This document shows positions 18,569-27,090 of a DNA stretch of 64,000 nucleotides, piece after piece. The stretch covers positions 5,754,501 to 5,818,500 of the forward strand of contig NZ_JALJWR010000001.1 in the NCBI RefSeq assembly GCF_024169315.1. The letters are read 5' to 3'. The DNA is from Pseudomonas migulae. Its GTDB lineage: Bacteria > Pseudomonadota > Gammaproteobacteria > Pseudomonadales > Pseudomonadaceae. Position 1 is the stretch's first letter; every line of letters begins with the position of its first letter. The translations under genes and the position numbers were made by a program. The notes beneath the pieces are model-generated. The model saw only the letters and a program-made list of their open reading frames with translations, was not told where the DNA came from and did not search any database.

Positions 18569-18675
18569 CCGGCCCCTTCGCGGGCAAGCCCGCTCCCACA
18601 GGTTTTGTGGGTGTACAAAAAACCTGTGAACTACTGCGATCCTTGTGGGAGCGGGCTTGCCCGCGAAGGGGCCGG
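18569..18675. repeat. REPIN between cobQ and cobU
   Basis: Perfect 32-base inverted arms (18569-18600 and 18644-18675) with the GCGGGCAAGCCCGCTCCCAC core. The inner spacer also pairs (CAGGTTTT / AAAACCTG). It is the only sizeable break inside the otherwise tightly packed cobalamin operon. Confidence 0.95.
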
Positions 18676-18706
18676 CACAGTCACCGCACATTTTAGGAAA
18701 TGAACC

Positions 18707-19228
18707 ATGCTGCAACTGATCCTCGGCGGCGCCCGCTCCGGCAAAAGTCGTCTGGCCGAAAAACTGGCAATAGACAGCCGACTCCAGGTGACCTACATCG
18801 CCACCAGCCAACCCCTGGACGGTGAAATGAACGAACGGGTCGCCCATCACCGCGCTCGTCGTCCGGCTGAATGGGCGTTGATCGAAGAGCCCGTTGAACT
18901 CGCCCGCGTCCTGCGTGAAACGGCCCGCGTCGATCGCTGCGTGCTGGTGGATTGCCTGACCCTGTGGATGACCAATCTGCTGATGCTCGATAACACCGAG
19001 CGACTGACTGCCGAGCGCGAAGCCTTGCTGGACGGCCTGGCGGAATTGCCGGGCGAAATCATTTTTGTCAGCAACGAGACCGGAATGGGTGTCGTGCCGC
19101 TGGGCGAATTGACTCGCCGCTATGTCGATGAAGCCGGTTGGCTGCATCAAGCCTTGGCCGAGCGCTGTCAGCGAGTCGTCCTGACCGTCGCCGGCCTGCC
19201 CCTGACTTTGAAAGGAACTGCGTTATGA
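18707..19228 (+). CDS. cobU: Adenosylcobinamide kinase / guanylyltransferase
   Basis: A 173-residue bifunctional enzyme (CobP in the P. denitrificans scheme) that phosphorylates adenosylcobinamide and then adds GMP. The P-loop GGARSGKS is at residues 7-14, the histidine that carries GMP lies in [12 protein letters not shown], and [14 protein letters not shown] is the conserved kinase segment. First gene after the REPIN; its stop overlaps the cobT start. Confidence 0.97.
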   Translation: MLQLILGGARSGKSRLAEKLAIDSRLQVTYIATSQPLDGEMNERVAHHRARRPAEWALIEEPVELARVLRETARVDRCVLVDCLTLWMTNLLMLDNTERLTAEREALLDGLAELPGEIIFVSNETGMGVVPLGELTRRYVDEAGWLHQALAERCQRVVLTVAGLPLTLKGTAL

Positions 19229-20280
19229 CTCAATCCTGGTGGCTGAACCCGTGCAAGCCAGTTGACGCTCAAGCCGTCGAACAGGCTCAAGCCCGGCAAC
19301 AACAGTTGACCAAACCCGCCGGTTCCCTTGGGCGGCTCGAGTCGGTGGCGGTGCAATTGGCCGGGTTGCAGGGGCAGGTGAAGCCGAGCCTGGATCAGCT
19401 GTGGATCGCGATTTTTGCCGGTGACCATGGCATCGTCGCCGAAGGCGTGTCGGCGTTTCCCCAGGAAGTCACCGGGCAGATGCTGCATAACTTCGTCAAC
19501 GGTGGCGCGGCGATCAGTGTGCTCGCACGTCAGCTCGGCGCTTCTCTCGAAGTGGTCGACCTCGGCACGGTAACGCCGTCGTTGAACCTGCCAGGCGTGC
19601 GGCACTTGAACATCGGCGCGGGCACGGCGAATTTTGTTGAAGGCGCAGCCATGACTCAAGCGCAGGGTGAACTTGCCCTGCACGCCGGTCGTGACAGTGT
19701 GCAGCGTGCGATCGCCGCCGGTGCGCAGTTGTTCATCGGTGGCGAAATGGGCATCGGCAACACCACGGCAGCCAGTGCGTTGGCCTGTGCGTTGCTGGAT
19801 TGCCCGGTGGTGCACTTGACCGGACCGGGCACTGGCCTGAACGCGGCGGGTGTCAGCCATAAAGCCCAGGTCATCGAACGCGCTTTGGCCTTGCACAGCG
19901 CTCAGCGTGGCGACGCATTGCAAACCTTGTTCAACCTTGGCGGTTTCGAAATCGCAGCGTTGGTCGGCGCGTATCTGGCGTGTGCCCAGGAAGGCATCGC
20001 GGTGCTGGTGGACGGATTCATTTGCAGCGTCGCCGCGTTGGTGGCGGTGCGCTTGAATCCTGACTGCCGCCCGTGGCTGCTGTTCGGTCATCGCGGTGCC
20101 GAGCCGGGTCATCGCCATGTGCTGGAAACCTTGAATGCCGAACCCTTGCTCGACCTCGGCCTGCGTCTGGGCGAGGGCAGCGGTGCGGCGCTGGCTGTGC
20201 CGCTGTTGCGCCTGGCGTGCGACCTTCACGGGCAAATGGCGACGTTCGCCGAAGCGGCCGTGGCGGATCGTCCGGCATGA
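19225..20280 (+). CDS. cobT: Nicotinate-nucleotide--dimethylbenzimidazole phosphoribosyltransferase
   Basis: A 351-residue enzyme that activates DMB to alpha-ribazole phosphate. Recognised by [12 protein letters not shown] at the N-terminus, [35 protein letters not shown] and the C-terminal [16 protein letters not shown], where the catalytic glutamate lies. Start at 19225 ([10 protein letters not shown]) overlaps the cobU stop. With bluB upstream and cobC and cobS downstream it completes nucleotide-loop assembly. Confidence 0.97.
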   Translation: MTQSWWLNPCKPVDAQAVEQAQARQQQLTKPAGSLGRLESVAVQLAGLQGQVKPSLDQLWIAIFAGDHGIVAEGVSAFPQEVTGQMLHNFVNGGAAISVLARQLGASLEVVDLGTVTPSLNLPGVRHLNIGAGTANFVEGAAMTQAQGELALHAGRDSVQRAIAAGAQLFIGGEMGIGNTTAASALACALLDCPVVHLTGPGTGLNAAGVSHKAQVIERALALHSAQRGDALQTLFNLGGFEIAALVGAYLACAQEGIAVLVDGFICSVAALVAVRLNPDCRPWLLFGHRGAEPGHRHVLETLNAEPLLDLGLRLGEGSGAALAVPLLRLACDLHGQMATFAEAAVADRPA

Positions 20281-20852
20281 CTTTGCGCCTGGACCTGTTG
20301 CGCCACGGCGAAACCGAACTCGGCGGCGGCCTGCGCGGCAGCCTCGACGATGCATTGACCGAAACAGGCTGGGCGCAGATGCGCGCGGCGGTGGTCGAGC
20401 AGGGGCCTTGGGATCGCCTGGTCAGTTCGCCGTTGCAACGCTGTGCGCGGTTCGCGGAAGAGCTCGGGGTGAAGCTGGGCTTGCCGGTGCAGCTGGACAA
20501 GGACCTGCAGGAACTGCATTTCGGCGCGTGGGAAGGGCAGAGCGCGGCGGCGTTGATGGAAACCGATGCCGAAGCGCTGGGCCTGTTCTGGGCCGACCCT
20601 TATTCGTTTACGCCACCTCAAGGGGAGCGGGTCGAGGATTTTTCGACGCGGGTAGTGGCGGCCGTTGCTCGGTTGCACGCGGCCTATGCGGGCGAACGTG
20701 TTTTGTTGATCAGCCATGGCGGCGTCATGCGTTTGTTGCTGGCGCAGGCGCGGGGCTTGCCACGTGAGCAGTTGCTTAACGTTGAAGTCGGCCATGGTGC
20801 GCTGTTTTCGCTGTCGGTTGAATCCGGTGTTTTGTTAAGGGAAGCGATCTGA
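20277..20852 (+). CDS. cobC: Alpha-ribazole phosphatase, histidine phosphatase family
   Basis: A 191-residue phosphatase of the phosphoglycerate-mutase-like fold. The catalytic RHGE motif is in [13 protein letters not shown] at the N-terminus and the second histidine is in [26 protein letters not shown] is the conserved middle block. It removes the phosphate from alpha-ribazole-5'-P or the finished cobalamin phosphate. Assignment to CobC rather than another histidine phosphatase rests on the context. ATGA overlap with cobT. Confidence 0.9.
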   Translation: MTLRLDLLRHGETELGGGLRGSLDDALTETGWAQMRAAVVEQGPWDRLVSSPLQRCARFAEELGVKLGLPVQLDKDLQELHFGAWEGQSAAALMETDAEALGLFWADPYSFTPPQGERVEDFSTRVVAAVARLHAAYAGERVLLISHGGVMRLLLAQARGLPREQLLNVEVGHGALFSLSVESGVLLREAI

Positions 20853-20854
20853 CC

Positions 20855-21589
20855 ATGTTGCCGTTCTGGATCGCCCTGCAATTTTTGAGCAGTCTGCCGA
20901 TTCGTCTGCCGGGCATGCCGGCTCCGCAGGAGTTGGGGCGTTCGCTGCTGTTTTATCCGTTGGTAGGGCTGCTGTTTGGCGCGATTTTGTGGGCGCTGAA
21001 CTGGCTGCTGCTCGGCACGCCGTTGTTACTGCACGCGGCGTTGTTGCTGACGGTTTGGGTGTTGCTCAGCGGAGCGTTGCACCTTGACGGGCTGGCCGAT
21101 AGCGCCGACGCATGGCTGGGTGGGTTCGGCGACCGTGAACGCACGCTGACCATCATGAAGGATCCACGCAGCGGTCCGACCGCGGTGGTGACGCTGGTGC
21201 TGGTGTTGCTGCTGAAGTTCGCCGCAGTGCTGGCATTGATCGAGCAGCAGCACAGCGTTTTTCTGATCATCGTTCCGTTGATTGGCCGCGCCGCGTTGTT
21301 GGGGTTGTTCCTGACTACGCCGTATGTGCGGGCAGGTGGTTTGGGGCAGGCGCTGGCGGATCATCTTCCGCGATTGGCGGGCAAGTGGGTGCTGGCGGTC
21401 AGTGCGTTGATGTGTGTTCTGATTGCAGGCTTCAGCGGTGCCTTGGCTGTGGGGCTCGCGGTGTTGGTGTTTGTCTGGTTGCGGCAGGTGATGCTGCGGC
21501 GATTGGGCGGGACGACCGGCGATACGGCGGGGGCGTTGCTGGAATTGCTGGAGGTTGCGGTGCTGGTGGGTATTGCTTTGTTTTTGTAG
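20855..21589 (+). CDS. cobS: Adenosylcobinamide-GDP ribazoletransferase (cobalamin synthase)
   Basis: A 244-residue polytopic inner-membrane protein that joins adenosylcobinamide-GDP to alpha-ribazole, the last step of B12 assembly. The family motif HLDGLADSADAWLGG followed by TIMKDPRSGP is present, with hydrophobic segments throughout. It begins two bases after the cobC stop and ends the operon. The stop codon (21587-21589) lies within the left edge of the next REPIN. Confidence 0.96.
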   Translation: MLPFWIALQFLSSLPIRLPGMPAPQELGRSLLFYPLVGLLFGAILWALNWLLLGTPLLLHAALLLTVWVLLSGALHLDGLADSADAWLGGFGDRERTLTIMKDPRSGPTAVVTLVLVLLLKFAAVLALIEQQHSVFLIIVPLIGRAALLGLFLTTPYVRAGGLGQALADHLPRLAGKWVLAVSALMCVLIAGFSGALAVGLAVLVFVWLRQVMLRRLGGTTGDTAGALLELLEVAVLVGIALFL

Positions 21590-21692
21590 GAGCAAGGCTT
21601 GCCCGCGAAGGCCACACCGCTGTCTCGCAGGTAAACCGGGTAATCGTTCTTCGCGGGCAAGTCGGATCGCCGCACCGCTCGCTCCTGCAGGT
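21586..21692. repeat. REPIN at the end of cobS
   Basis: Left unit TGTAGGAGCAAGGCTTGCCC GCG, right unit with TTCGCGGGCAAG and a degenerate outer arm ending GCTCGCTCCTGCAGG. The first bases supply the cobS stop codon. Confidence 0.85.
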
Positions 21693-21710
21693 AACATGTC
21701 TTTAAAAATT

Positions 21711-21741
21711 TGCTTTCATTTAACCGCGGGTATATACACGC
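21711..21741 (+). promoter_or_regulatory. marR-type gene promoter with overlapping operator
   Basis: TTGCTT (21711-21716), a 16-base spacer and TATACA (21733-21738) fit a sigma-70 promoter. The -10 lies inside GCGGGTATATACACGC (21726-21741), which is one base away from the perfect palindrome before the MFS gene. Expected transcription start is at or within a base or two of the ATG at 21745. Confidence 0.55.
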
Positions 21742-21744
21742 ACC

Positions 21745-22149
21745 ATGCTCGACTCCCAATGTTTATGCATCAACCTGCGTCGCGCCGCCCGTGGCGTCAG
21801 CAGGCATTACGACGGCGCTCTCGACGGCTTCGGAATCAACGTTGCCCAGTATTCTTTGCTGTGTAATCTGCAGCGTCTGAATCAACCGAGTATTTCCGTC
21901 CTGGCGGAAGCCATGGGCCTGGACCGCAGCACCCTCGGTCGCAATCTGCGAGTGCTGGAGGGCGAAGGCCTGGTCAGGCTGGTCGAGGGCGAAGACATGC
22001 GCAATCGCATCGTCAGGCTGACCGAGGCCGGTGCTGAACGCCTGTCAGCGGCCTTGCCAGCCTGGGAGGCGGCGCAGCAGCGACTGGTTGATCGACTGGG
22101 TGCCGAAAAACGCGAAATCTTGCTGAAGCTGTTGGACGAACTGGCCTGA
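21745..22149 (+). CDS. MarR family transcriptional regulator
   Basis: A 134-residue winged-helix regulator. The DNA-reading part is ISVLAEAMGLDRSTLGRNLRVLEGEGLV followed by the wing MRNRIVRLTEAG, a standard MarR pattern. No Shine-Dalgarno is visible and the likely -10 ends only six bases before the ATG, so the mRNA may be leaderless. The matching dyads before this gene and before the downstream MFS gene suggest that it represses itself and the transporter. Ligand unknown. Confidence 0.9.
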   Translation: MLDSQCLCINLRRAARGVSRHYDGALDGFGINVAQYSLLCNLQRLNQPSISVLAEAMGLDRSTLGRNLRVLEGEGLVRLVEGEDMRNRIVRLTEAGAERLSAALPAWEAAQQRLVDRLGAEKREILLKLLDELA

Positions 22150-22170
22150 CGCCGGTTTTTCCGACCTCAA

Positions 22171-22186
22171 GCGGGTATATACCCGC
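22171..22186 (+). promoter_or_regulatory. Perfect palindromic operator before the MFS gene
   Basis: GCGGGTATATACCCGC is a perfect 16-base palindrome, 22 bases past the marR stop and 15 bases before the MFS ATG. It nearly duplicates the element over the marR promoter, so it is probably the binding site of that regulator. Confidence 0.65.
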
Positions 22187-22201
22187 TACCGGAGAATAAG
22201 A

Positions 22202-23410
22202 ATGACATCGATGTGGCGTACTTGCGGTTGGGTGTTGGTGGGGAGTGCGCTGATCCTTGCGTTGTCTCTGGGCGTGCGACACGGCTTCGGGCTGTTCCTG
22301 GCGCCGATGAGCGCCGAATTCGGCTGGGGGCGCGAGACATTTGCCTTTGCCATCGCCTTGCAGAACCTGATCTGGGGGCTGGCGCAACCCTTTACCGGTG
22401 CACTGGCGGACCGCTTCGGTGCGGCGAAAGTGGTGCTGGTCGGTGGTGTGCTCTACGCATTGGGCCTGGTGTTCATGGGCCTGTCGGACTCGGCCGTGAC
22501 CCTGTCGCTGAGCGCCGGATTGTTGATCGGTCTCGGTCTGTCGGGCACCTCGTTCTCGGTGATCCTTGGCGTGGTCGGCCGCGCGGTGCCAGCGGAGAAA
22601 CGCAGCATGGGCATGGGCATTGCCAGTGCCGCCGGTTCCTTCGGCCAGTTCGCCATGTTGCCCGGTACGCTGGGGTTGATCGGCTGGCTCGGCTGGTCAG
22701 CGGCCTTGCTGGTGCTGGGCTTGCTGGTGGCGTTGATCGTGCCGTTGGTGAGCATGCTCAAGGACAATCCGTTGCCGGTCCTCGGTCATGAGCAAACGTT
22801 GACCGAAGCGCTACGCGAAGCCTGTTCCCATTCGGGGTTCTGGCTGCTGTCGTTCGGCTTTTTTGTCTGCGGTTTCCAGGTGGTGTTCATCGGCGTGCAC
22901 TTGCCGGCGTATCTGGTGGATCAGCACCTGCCGGCGACCGTCGGGACCACGGTGTTGGCACTGATCGGCTTGTTCAACATCTTCGGCACTTACACGGCAG
23001 GCTGGCTCGGCGGACGGATGTCCAAGCCGCGCTTGCTCACCGGTCTGTATTTGCTGCGGGCCGTGGTGATTGCGCTGTTTCTGTGGGCGCCGGTCACGAC
23101 GACTACGGCTTACCTGTTTGGCATGGCCATGGGTTTCCTGTGGCTGTCGACGGTGCCGTTGACCAACGGCACCGTGGCGACCTTGTTTGGCGTGCGAAAT
23201 CTGTCCATGCTCGGTGGGATCGTTTTCCTGTTCCACCAGCTCGGATCATTCCTTGGCGGCTGGTTGGGCGGGGTGGTGTATGACCGGACCGGGAGCTATG
23301 ACTTGATCTGGCAGGTAGCGATTCTCTTGAGTCTGTTGGCGGCTGCCCTGAACTGGCCGGTGCGTGAGCGGCCGGTGGCGCGCCTGCAAACCCGGATGAG
23401 TGCGGCATGA
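22202..23410 (+). CDS. MFS transporter
   Basis: A 402-residue inner-membrane protein with about twelve hydrophobic segments. The loop between helices 2 and 3 reads GALADRFGAAKV, the MFS signature, and helix 1 is GLFLAPMSAEFGWGRETFAFA, as in the monocarboxylate/oxalate-formate-type branch. Substrate unknown. GGAG seven bases before the ATG supports the start. Downstream of its likely MarR regulator; the stop overlaps the next small gene (ATGA). Confidence 0.88.
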   Translation: MTSMWRTCGWVLVGSALILALSLGVRHGFGLFLAPMSAEFGWGRETFAFAIALQNLIWGLAQPFTGALADRFGAAKVVLVGGVLYALGLVFMGLSDSAVTLSLSAGLLIGLGLSGTSFSVILGVVGRAVPAEKRSMGMGIASAAGSFGQFAMLPGTLGLIGWLGWSAALLVLGLLVALIVPLVSMLKDNPLPVLGHEQTLTEALREACSHSGFWLLSFGFFVCGFQVVFIGVHLPAYLVDQHLPATVGTTVLALIGLFNIFGTYTAGWLGGRMSKPRLLTGLYLLRAVVIALFLWAPVTTTTAYLFGMAMGFLWLSTVPLTNGTVATLFGVRNLSMLGGIVFLFHQLGSFLGGWLGGVVYDRTGSYDLIWQVAILLSLLAAALNWPVRERPVARLQTRMSAA

Positions 23411-23529
23411 ACAGCCTTTGGCCGCGGATCGCCGTGGCAGCGGGCGGCGTATTGCTGCTGGCCCTGGCGTGGTGGGGCTGGCATCAGGGCGGGCTGGCGT
23501 TGATGCAATTGGGCATGGGCGCTTGCTAG
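23407..23529 (+). CDS. 40-residue single-helix membrane protein
   Basis: A short reading frame beginning MNSLWPRIAVAAGG, with one hydrophobic stretch (VLLLALAWWGW) and the tail HQGGLALMQLGMGAC. It starts in a 4-base ATGA overlap with the MFS stop, which argues for real, coupled translation. It could be a small partner of the transporter. No homologue is known to me; reality is inferred from the overlap and the membrane pattern. Confidence 0.5.
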   Translation: MNSLWPRIAVAAGGVLLLALAWWGWHQGGLALMQLGMGAC

Positions 23530-23584
23530 CACGATGTGAGGGCGAGTAAGTTCGTTTCAGACGACTTCTCAAGGAGGCATGGAC

Positions 23585-24136
23585 ATGCTGATACGCTGGC
23601 TTGCCGTTCCCGCGTTACTGGTGGCGTTTACCGGATTGTCACAAGCCTCCGAGTGCCCGGAGCTTTTGCAGGGTTCGTTGCCCAAGCTGCGCGCCAAGGA
23701 AACGATCGACCTGTGCCAGCGCTTCGCCGGGAAACCGCTGGTGGTGGTCAATACCGCGAGCTTCTGCGGTTTCGCCCCGCAGTTCAAAAGCCTTGAAGCG
23801 CTGAATCAGCGTTACAAGGGGCAGGGGCTGGAGGTGATTGGTGTGCCTTCCAACGACTTCAAGCAGGAGTCCAAGGATGGCGAGGAAACCGCCAAGGTTT
23901 GCTACGTGGACTACGGCGTGACCTTCACCATGACCGAGCCGCAGAAAGTCCGCGGTGATGACGCGACTCACCTGTTCGAGGTGCTCGCTGCGCAGAGCGA
24001 TGAGCCGAAGTGGAATTTCTATAAATACGTGGTCGATCGCAAGGGCAAAGTGATCGCCAATTTTTCCAGCCTGACCACGCCTGATGATCCCGAGTTTATC
24101 GAGGCGGTGGAAAAAGCACTGGCCTCGCAACCCTGA
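23585..24136 (+). CDS. Exported glutathione peroxidase-like protein
   Basis: A 183-residue thioredoxin-fold peroxidase. The catalytic cysteine is in [14 protein letters not shown], the segment [12 protein letters not shown] matches the family glutamine/asparagine-bearing block and [12 protein letters not shown] holds the catalytic tryptophan. A signal peptide ([22 protein letters not shown]) indicates export, unusual for the cytoplasmic BtuE/Gpx type. AAGGAGG seven bases before 23585 decides this start over the ATG at 23579, which is too close. Confidence 0.9.
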   Translation: MLIRWLAVPALLVAFTGLSQASECPELLQGSLPKLRAKETIDLCQRFAGKPLVVVNTASFCGFAPQFKSLEALNQRYKGQGLEVIGVPSNDFKQESKDGEETAKVCYVDYGVTFTMTEPQKVRGDDATHLFEVLAAQSDEPKWNFYKYVVDRKGKVIANFSSLTTPDDPEFIEAVEKALASQP

Positions 24137-24149
24137 TCGACATCCACTA

Positions 24150-24188
24150 AAAAGCCCCGCCTCTGTACAAGAGAGCGGGGCTTTTTTT
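24150..24188. terminator. Bidirectional Rho-independent terminator
   Basis: AAAAAGCCCCGC and GCGGGGCTTTTTTT form a strong stem with A and T runs on both sides, between the convergent peroxidase and FadL-type genes. Confidence 0.9.
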
Positions 24189-24226
24189 GATTCAAGTGGC
24201 GAGTGGTTCAGGCTCGCCGTGAATCA

Positions 24227-25498
24227 TCAGAAGCGGTAGGTTGCGCCGACACCGAAACCGTTTGCCGAGTTTTCATACTTGGCGGTGTAGTTCTGGTTGC
24301 GAGCGTTGGTCTCGTTGATCTTGACCGACTCTTCCATCAGGTACGAATACGCGACGTCGATGGTCAGGTCTTCGGTCGGGCTCCAGCCGGCGCCCAGGCT
24401 GAAAATCTTGCGATCGCCAGTCGGAATGCGTGGGGAACGGTTCTCGTTGTTGGTCGGTGCCTGATCGACGGAGAAGCCGGTACGCAGGACCCATTGCTTG
24501 TTGACCTGATACGAAGCACCGATGGCGTGAGCCCAGGTGTCATGCCAGTTCTGTTCTTCGGTGATGGTACCGAACTGGGGACGCAGGGCCGCTGGGACGC
24601 CTTCGTTCTCGACGGTGATCTCTTTCAGGCGGCTCCAGCGAGTCCAGGTGCTGCCTGCGTAGAGAGTCCACTGGTCGTCCAGCTGATGAGTGACCGAGAA
24701 GTCGACCGACTCAGGCGTGGTGATGTCCAGCGACGCGTCGTACTTCTGGCTCGGGTTCTGACCCTGCAGCGCGAAGAGTTGGTAGTCGACCTTGGTGTTG
24801 CCATCGAGCTTGTATTTCACTTTCGAGTGGTAGGTCAGGCCGACGCGAGTGCTATCGGTGGCTTGAACCAGGATACCGAAGTTGTAGCCAAGCGCGGTGT
24901 CGTCACCCTCGATCTTGACTTTGCCGTCTGGACGGAGCTGCGTTGCCGACAGGTTCGATTCCAGGGTGCCGTCGATACGGTTGATGGTCGGACCGAAACC
25001 GATCGACACCTTGTCGTTGAAGGCATAGCTGACGGTTGGCTGCACGGTGACGATTTTGACTTCACTCTTGCTGCCGAAATAACGGCCGGCAAAGTTGCTC
25101 TCGTAGTCGGTCACCAGGCCGAACGGTGCGTATACACCGATACCGAATGCCCAATGGTCATCGATTGGCTTGACGTAGTAACCCATAGGGACGCCCATGA
25201 AAGGGACCATGTCACCTTTGTTGGTACCACCATTAGGGCGGGAGCTGGCATCACTGATGTCAGCATGGGCGTCGATGAATGCAACACCACCGGTCACTTG
25301 TTCGCGCTTGAGGCGAGCCATACCGGCAGGGTTGCCAAAAACAGTGGATGCGTCGTCGGCAGAAGAAGATCGCCCGGCAAAACCTGTCCCCATACCGCTG
25401 ATGCTTTGTTCGTTGAGGGCAAAGCCACTTGCGAATATTTGGGTGGATGCCACGGCAACGGCAAGGCTAAGGGTGGTTTTGAGCATTACTTTTTTCAT
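24227..25498 (-). CDS. FadL/OmpP1/TodX family outer-membrane transporter
   Basis: A 423-residue outer-membrane beta-barrel for uptake of fatty acids or other hydrophobic compounds. Signal peptide MKKVMLKTTLSLAVAVASTQIFA; the mature N-terminus SGFALNEQSISGMGTGFAG and the FGNPAGMARL motif are the family hallmark. The C-terminus ends in phenylalanine (GVGATYRF), as expected for barrel insertion by the Bam complex. Length matches FadL. Monocistronic; ends at the bidirectional terminator. Confidence 0.95.
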   Translation of the reverse strand: MKKVMLKTTLSLAVAVASTQIFASGFALNEQSISGMGTGFAGRSSSADDASTVFGNPAGMARLKREQVTGGVAFIDAHADISDASSRPNGGTNKGDMVPFMGVPMGYYVKPIDDHWAFGIGVYAPFGLVTDYESNFAGRYFGSKSEVKIVTVQPTVSYAFNDKVSIGFGPTINRIDGTLESNLSATQLRPDGKVKIEGDDTALGYNFGILVQATDSTRVGLTYHSKVKYKLDGNTKVDYQLFALQGQNPSQKYDASLDITTPESVDFSVTHQLDDQWTLYAGSTWTRWSRLKEITVENEGVPAALRPQFGTITEEQNWHDTWAHAIGASYQVNKQWVLRTGFSVDQAPTNNENRSPRIPTGDRKIFSLGAGWSPTEDLTIDVAYSYLMEESVKINETNARNQNYTAKYENSANGFGVGATYRF

Positions 25499-25642
25499 TA
25501 TTAGAACTCCTGGTGATCACCGGGGCGAAAATTACCAACATTTTCGTCCCAGCGCCATAGGCTGTATGCCTTGATTTAGAGCGGTTTTGTAGGACAATCC
25601 GACCAAATCGCGGCGTGTTGCGCGATCTTCGGAAAGGGGGGA

Positions 25643-26125
25643 TCAGCAGGCGACCAGGTTCAGCGGTGAAACACAGGTTTGCCACGCGTAGGTGAAGTCT
25701 CTCAGGCGTCCTTGAGGCTGGAAGGTCTGGCGCCAGATGCGGGCCATTCCCAGCAAGTCGTCTGCTTCGGGGAGCGGAGTGTTCTGTTCTTCGACCAGCA
25801 GCCAGGCGATGGCTGTGGCGTAACGCAGGTTGACGGTCAGTTCGAGGTGCGGGCCACTCAGGAAAGCATGTTGGCTGGCCAGGCCTCGGACCAGGCTGGC
25901 GCGTTCCGGATCAAGTGCCAGGTAATGGTCCCAGAGTGCCTGGTGGCGGGGTTCGGCGATTCGGTACAGGCCGTGTCCACGGCGGTCGTGCAGGGCGGAA
26001 CCGAGGGCTGACTGACTGGCGGCGATGCCCAGCAGCAGGGATTCGGCGGTTGCGCTATGGCGCCCAAGGTAAATCAATGTCGGGCGTATCACATAGCGGC
26101 ACAGTTCGCTGGCAGCGATACCCAT
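25643..26125 (-). CDS. Hypothetical protein, function unknown
   Basis: A 160-residue protein without signal peptide or membrane helix. It is rich in helix-forming residues (SATAESLLLGIAASQSALGSALHD, ELTVNLRYATAIAWLLVEEQ) and reads as a small helical bundle. I recognise no domain. It lies upstream of fadL on the same strand with a 144-base gap. Codon use resembles the neighbours, so it is probably a real gene. Confidence 0.6.
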   Translation of the reverse strand: MGIAASELCRYVIRPTLIYLGRHSATAESLLLGIAASQSALGSALHDRRGHGLYRIAEPRHQALWDHYLALDPERASLVRGLASQHAFLSGPHLELTVNLRYATAIAWLLVEEQNTPLPEADDLLGMARIWRQTFQPQGRLRDFTYAWQTCVSPLNLVAC

Positions 26126-26357
26126 AAAACCCTCGAACGAGAAGTGGTCGGCGAGTCCTGAAGGTAGCGTTGGCAGCGGGTGGATCGAATCAGGCTCGCC
26201 GGAAGCGGCTCAGGCCGCTTGAGTTGAAGTGTAGTGTCATATTCGCGCTGTAAAGGACTGTTTTTAAAATATTTCTGGCAGCGAGTTATAACCGTTATAT
26301 CGGTTAGTGCTTACGCGGAGGGCGCGAAACGGGCGTGAAAAGAGAAATATCGGGCAA

Positions 26358-26390
26358 TAAAAAGCCCCGCTTTTCAAGCGAGGCTTTTGA
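26358..26390. terminator. Terminator after the small 74-residue gene
   Basis: AAAAAGCCCCGCTT, a short loop and AAGCGAGGCTTTT form a stem (one mismatch) with A/T runs on both sides. It lies just downstream of the minus-strand gene at 26411-26635. Confidence 0.8.
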
Positions 26391-26410
26391 GGTTTCAGCT
26401 TTCCGGCGTA

Positions 26411-26635
26411 TCAGGCAACCAGTGCCTGACGGGTACGCTCGATCACGGCCTGCAGCGGCTCGGCGCTGGAGTATTGATCGGGGTACAGGCGTTCGCTGTG
26501 ACGAGCGATGCCGTGTTCGTTGACCAGTGTGAAGCTGAAGCAGCCTTTGCGAGCGGCCATGATCAGGCAGTTCATTGGTGCAAAAGCGTTGGTTAGGGTG
26601 CGGATGGCATCCTGGGTGTGGATTTGAGTAGTCAT
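26411..26635 (-). CDS. Small conserved hypothetical protein (74 residues)
   Basis: MTTQIHTQDAIRTLTNAF ... ends with IERTRQALVA. A central beta-type block (CFSFTLVNEHGIARHSERLYP) sits between two helical parts. No known domain comes to mind, though I have the impression that such proteins are common in Pseudomonas. It has its own terminator and an AGGA upstream of the ATG, both of which support a real gene. Confidence 0.6.
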   Translation of the reverse strand: MTTQIHTQDAIRTLTNAFAPMNCLIMAARKGCFSFTLVNEHGIARHSERLYPDQYSSAEPLQAVIERTRQALVA

Positions 26636-27090
26636 TAATGGGTGTTCCTACAAGCGACACGGATAAGAACCGTGCAAAGTTAAAACGTTCCAGTGACGAC
26701 GACCACCATTGGTCGAACGAAGAACCCGACTGGAACAAAGCAGCCAGTTTGAAGCGCTGATTAAATTGGCGCGCTTGGGCTGGCAGGTAGGTACTTAGGA
26801 GGGCAGGCAACACATCAAGGGCAAAGGTTCTGGGCCCCAGGTGAAGATCCTGATCAATTTGCAGGCTGGTTCGGTCAGAGTAAGTGAGCTTCGCAACACC
26901 CTTTGCTTTCGATTCAAAGGCAGTGTTGACGCAAGGTTTACCTGGAAACCATCGAGGTGGTCGAGCCCGCTTGTTCGGTTGAAGCTTCCTGTGGGAAGGC
27001 AGACCGGGGGGATTGTTCGACCAGAATTGACTTTCAGCTTGGTACTAACGCCGCGGATACTAACGGATTGAATTGCAGAAGGGAAGTGTG

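Noticed and set aside
15806-18618. Long open frames on the minus strand opposite cbiB, cobD and cobQ (over 400 and 500 codons)
   Set aside because: Antisense frames produced by strong third-position GC bias in the true genes; residues are low-complexity Arg/Gln/His and no family is recognisable.
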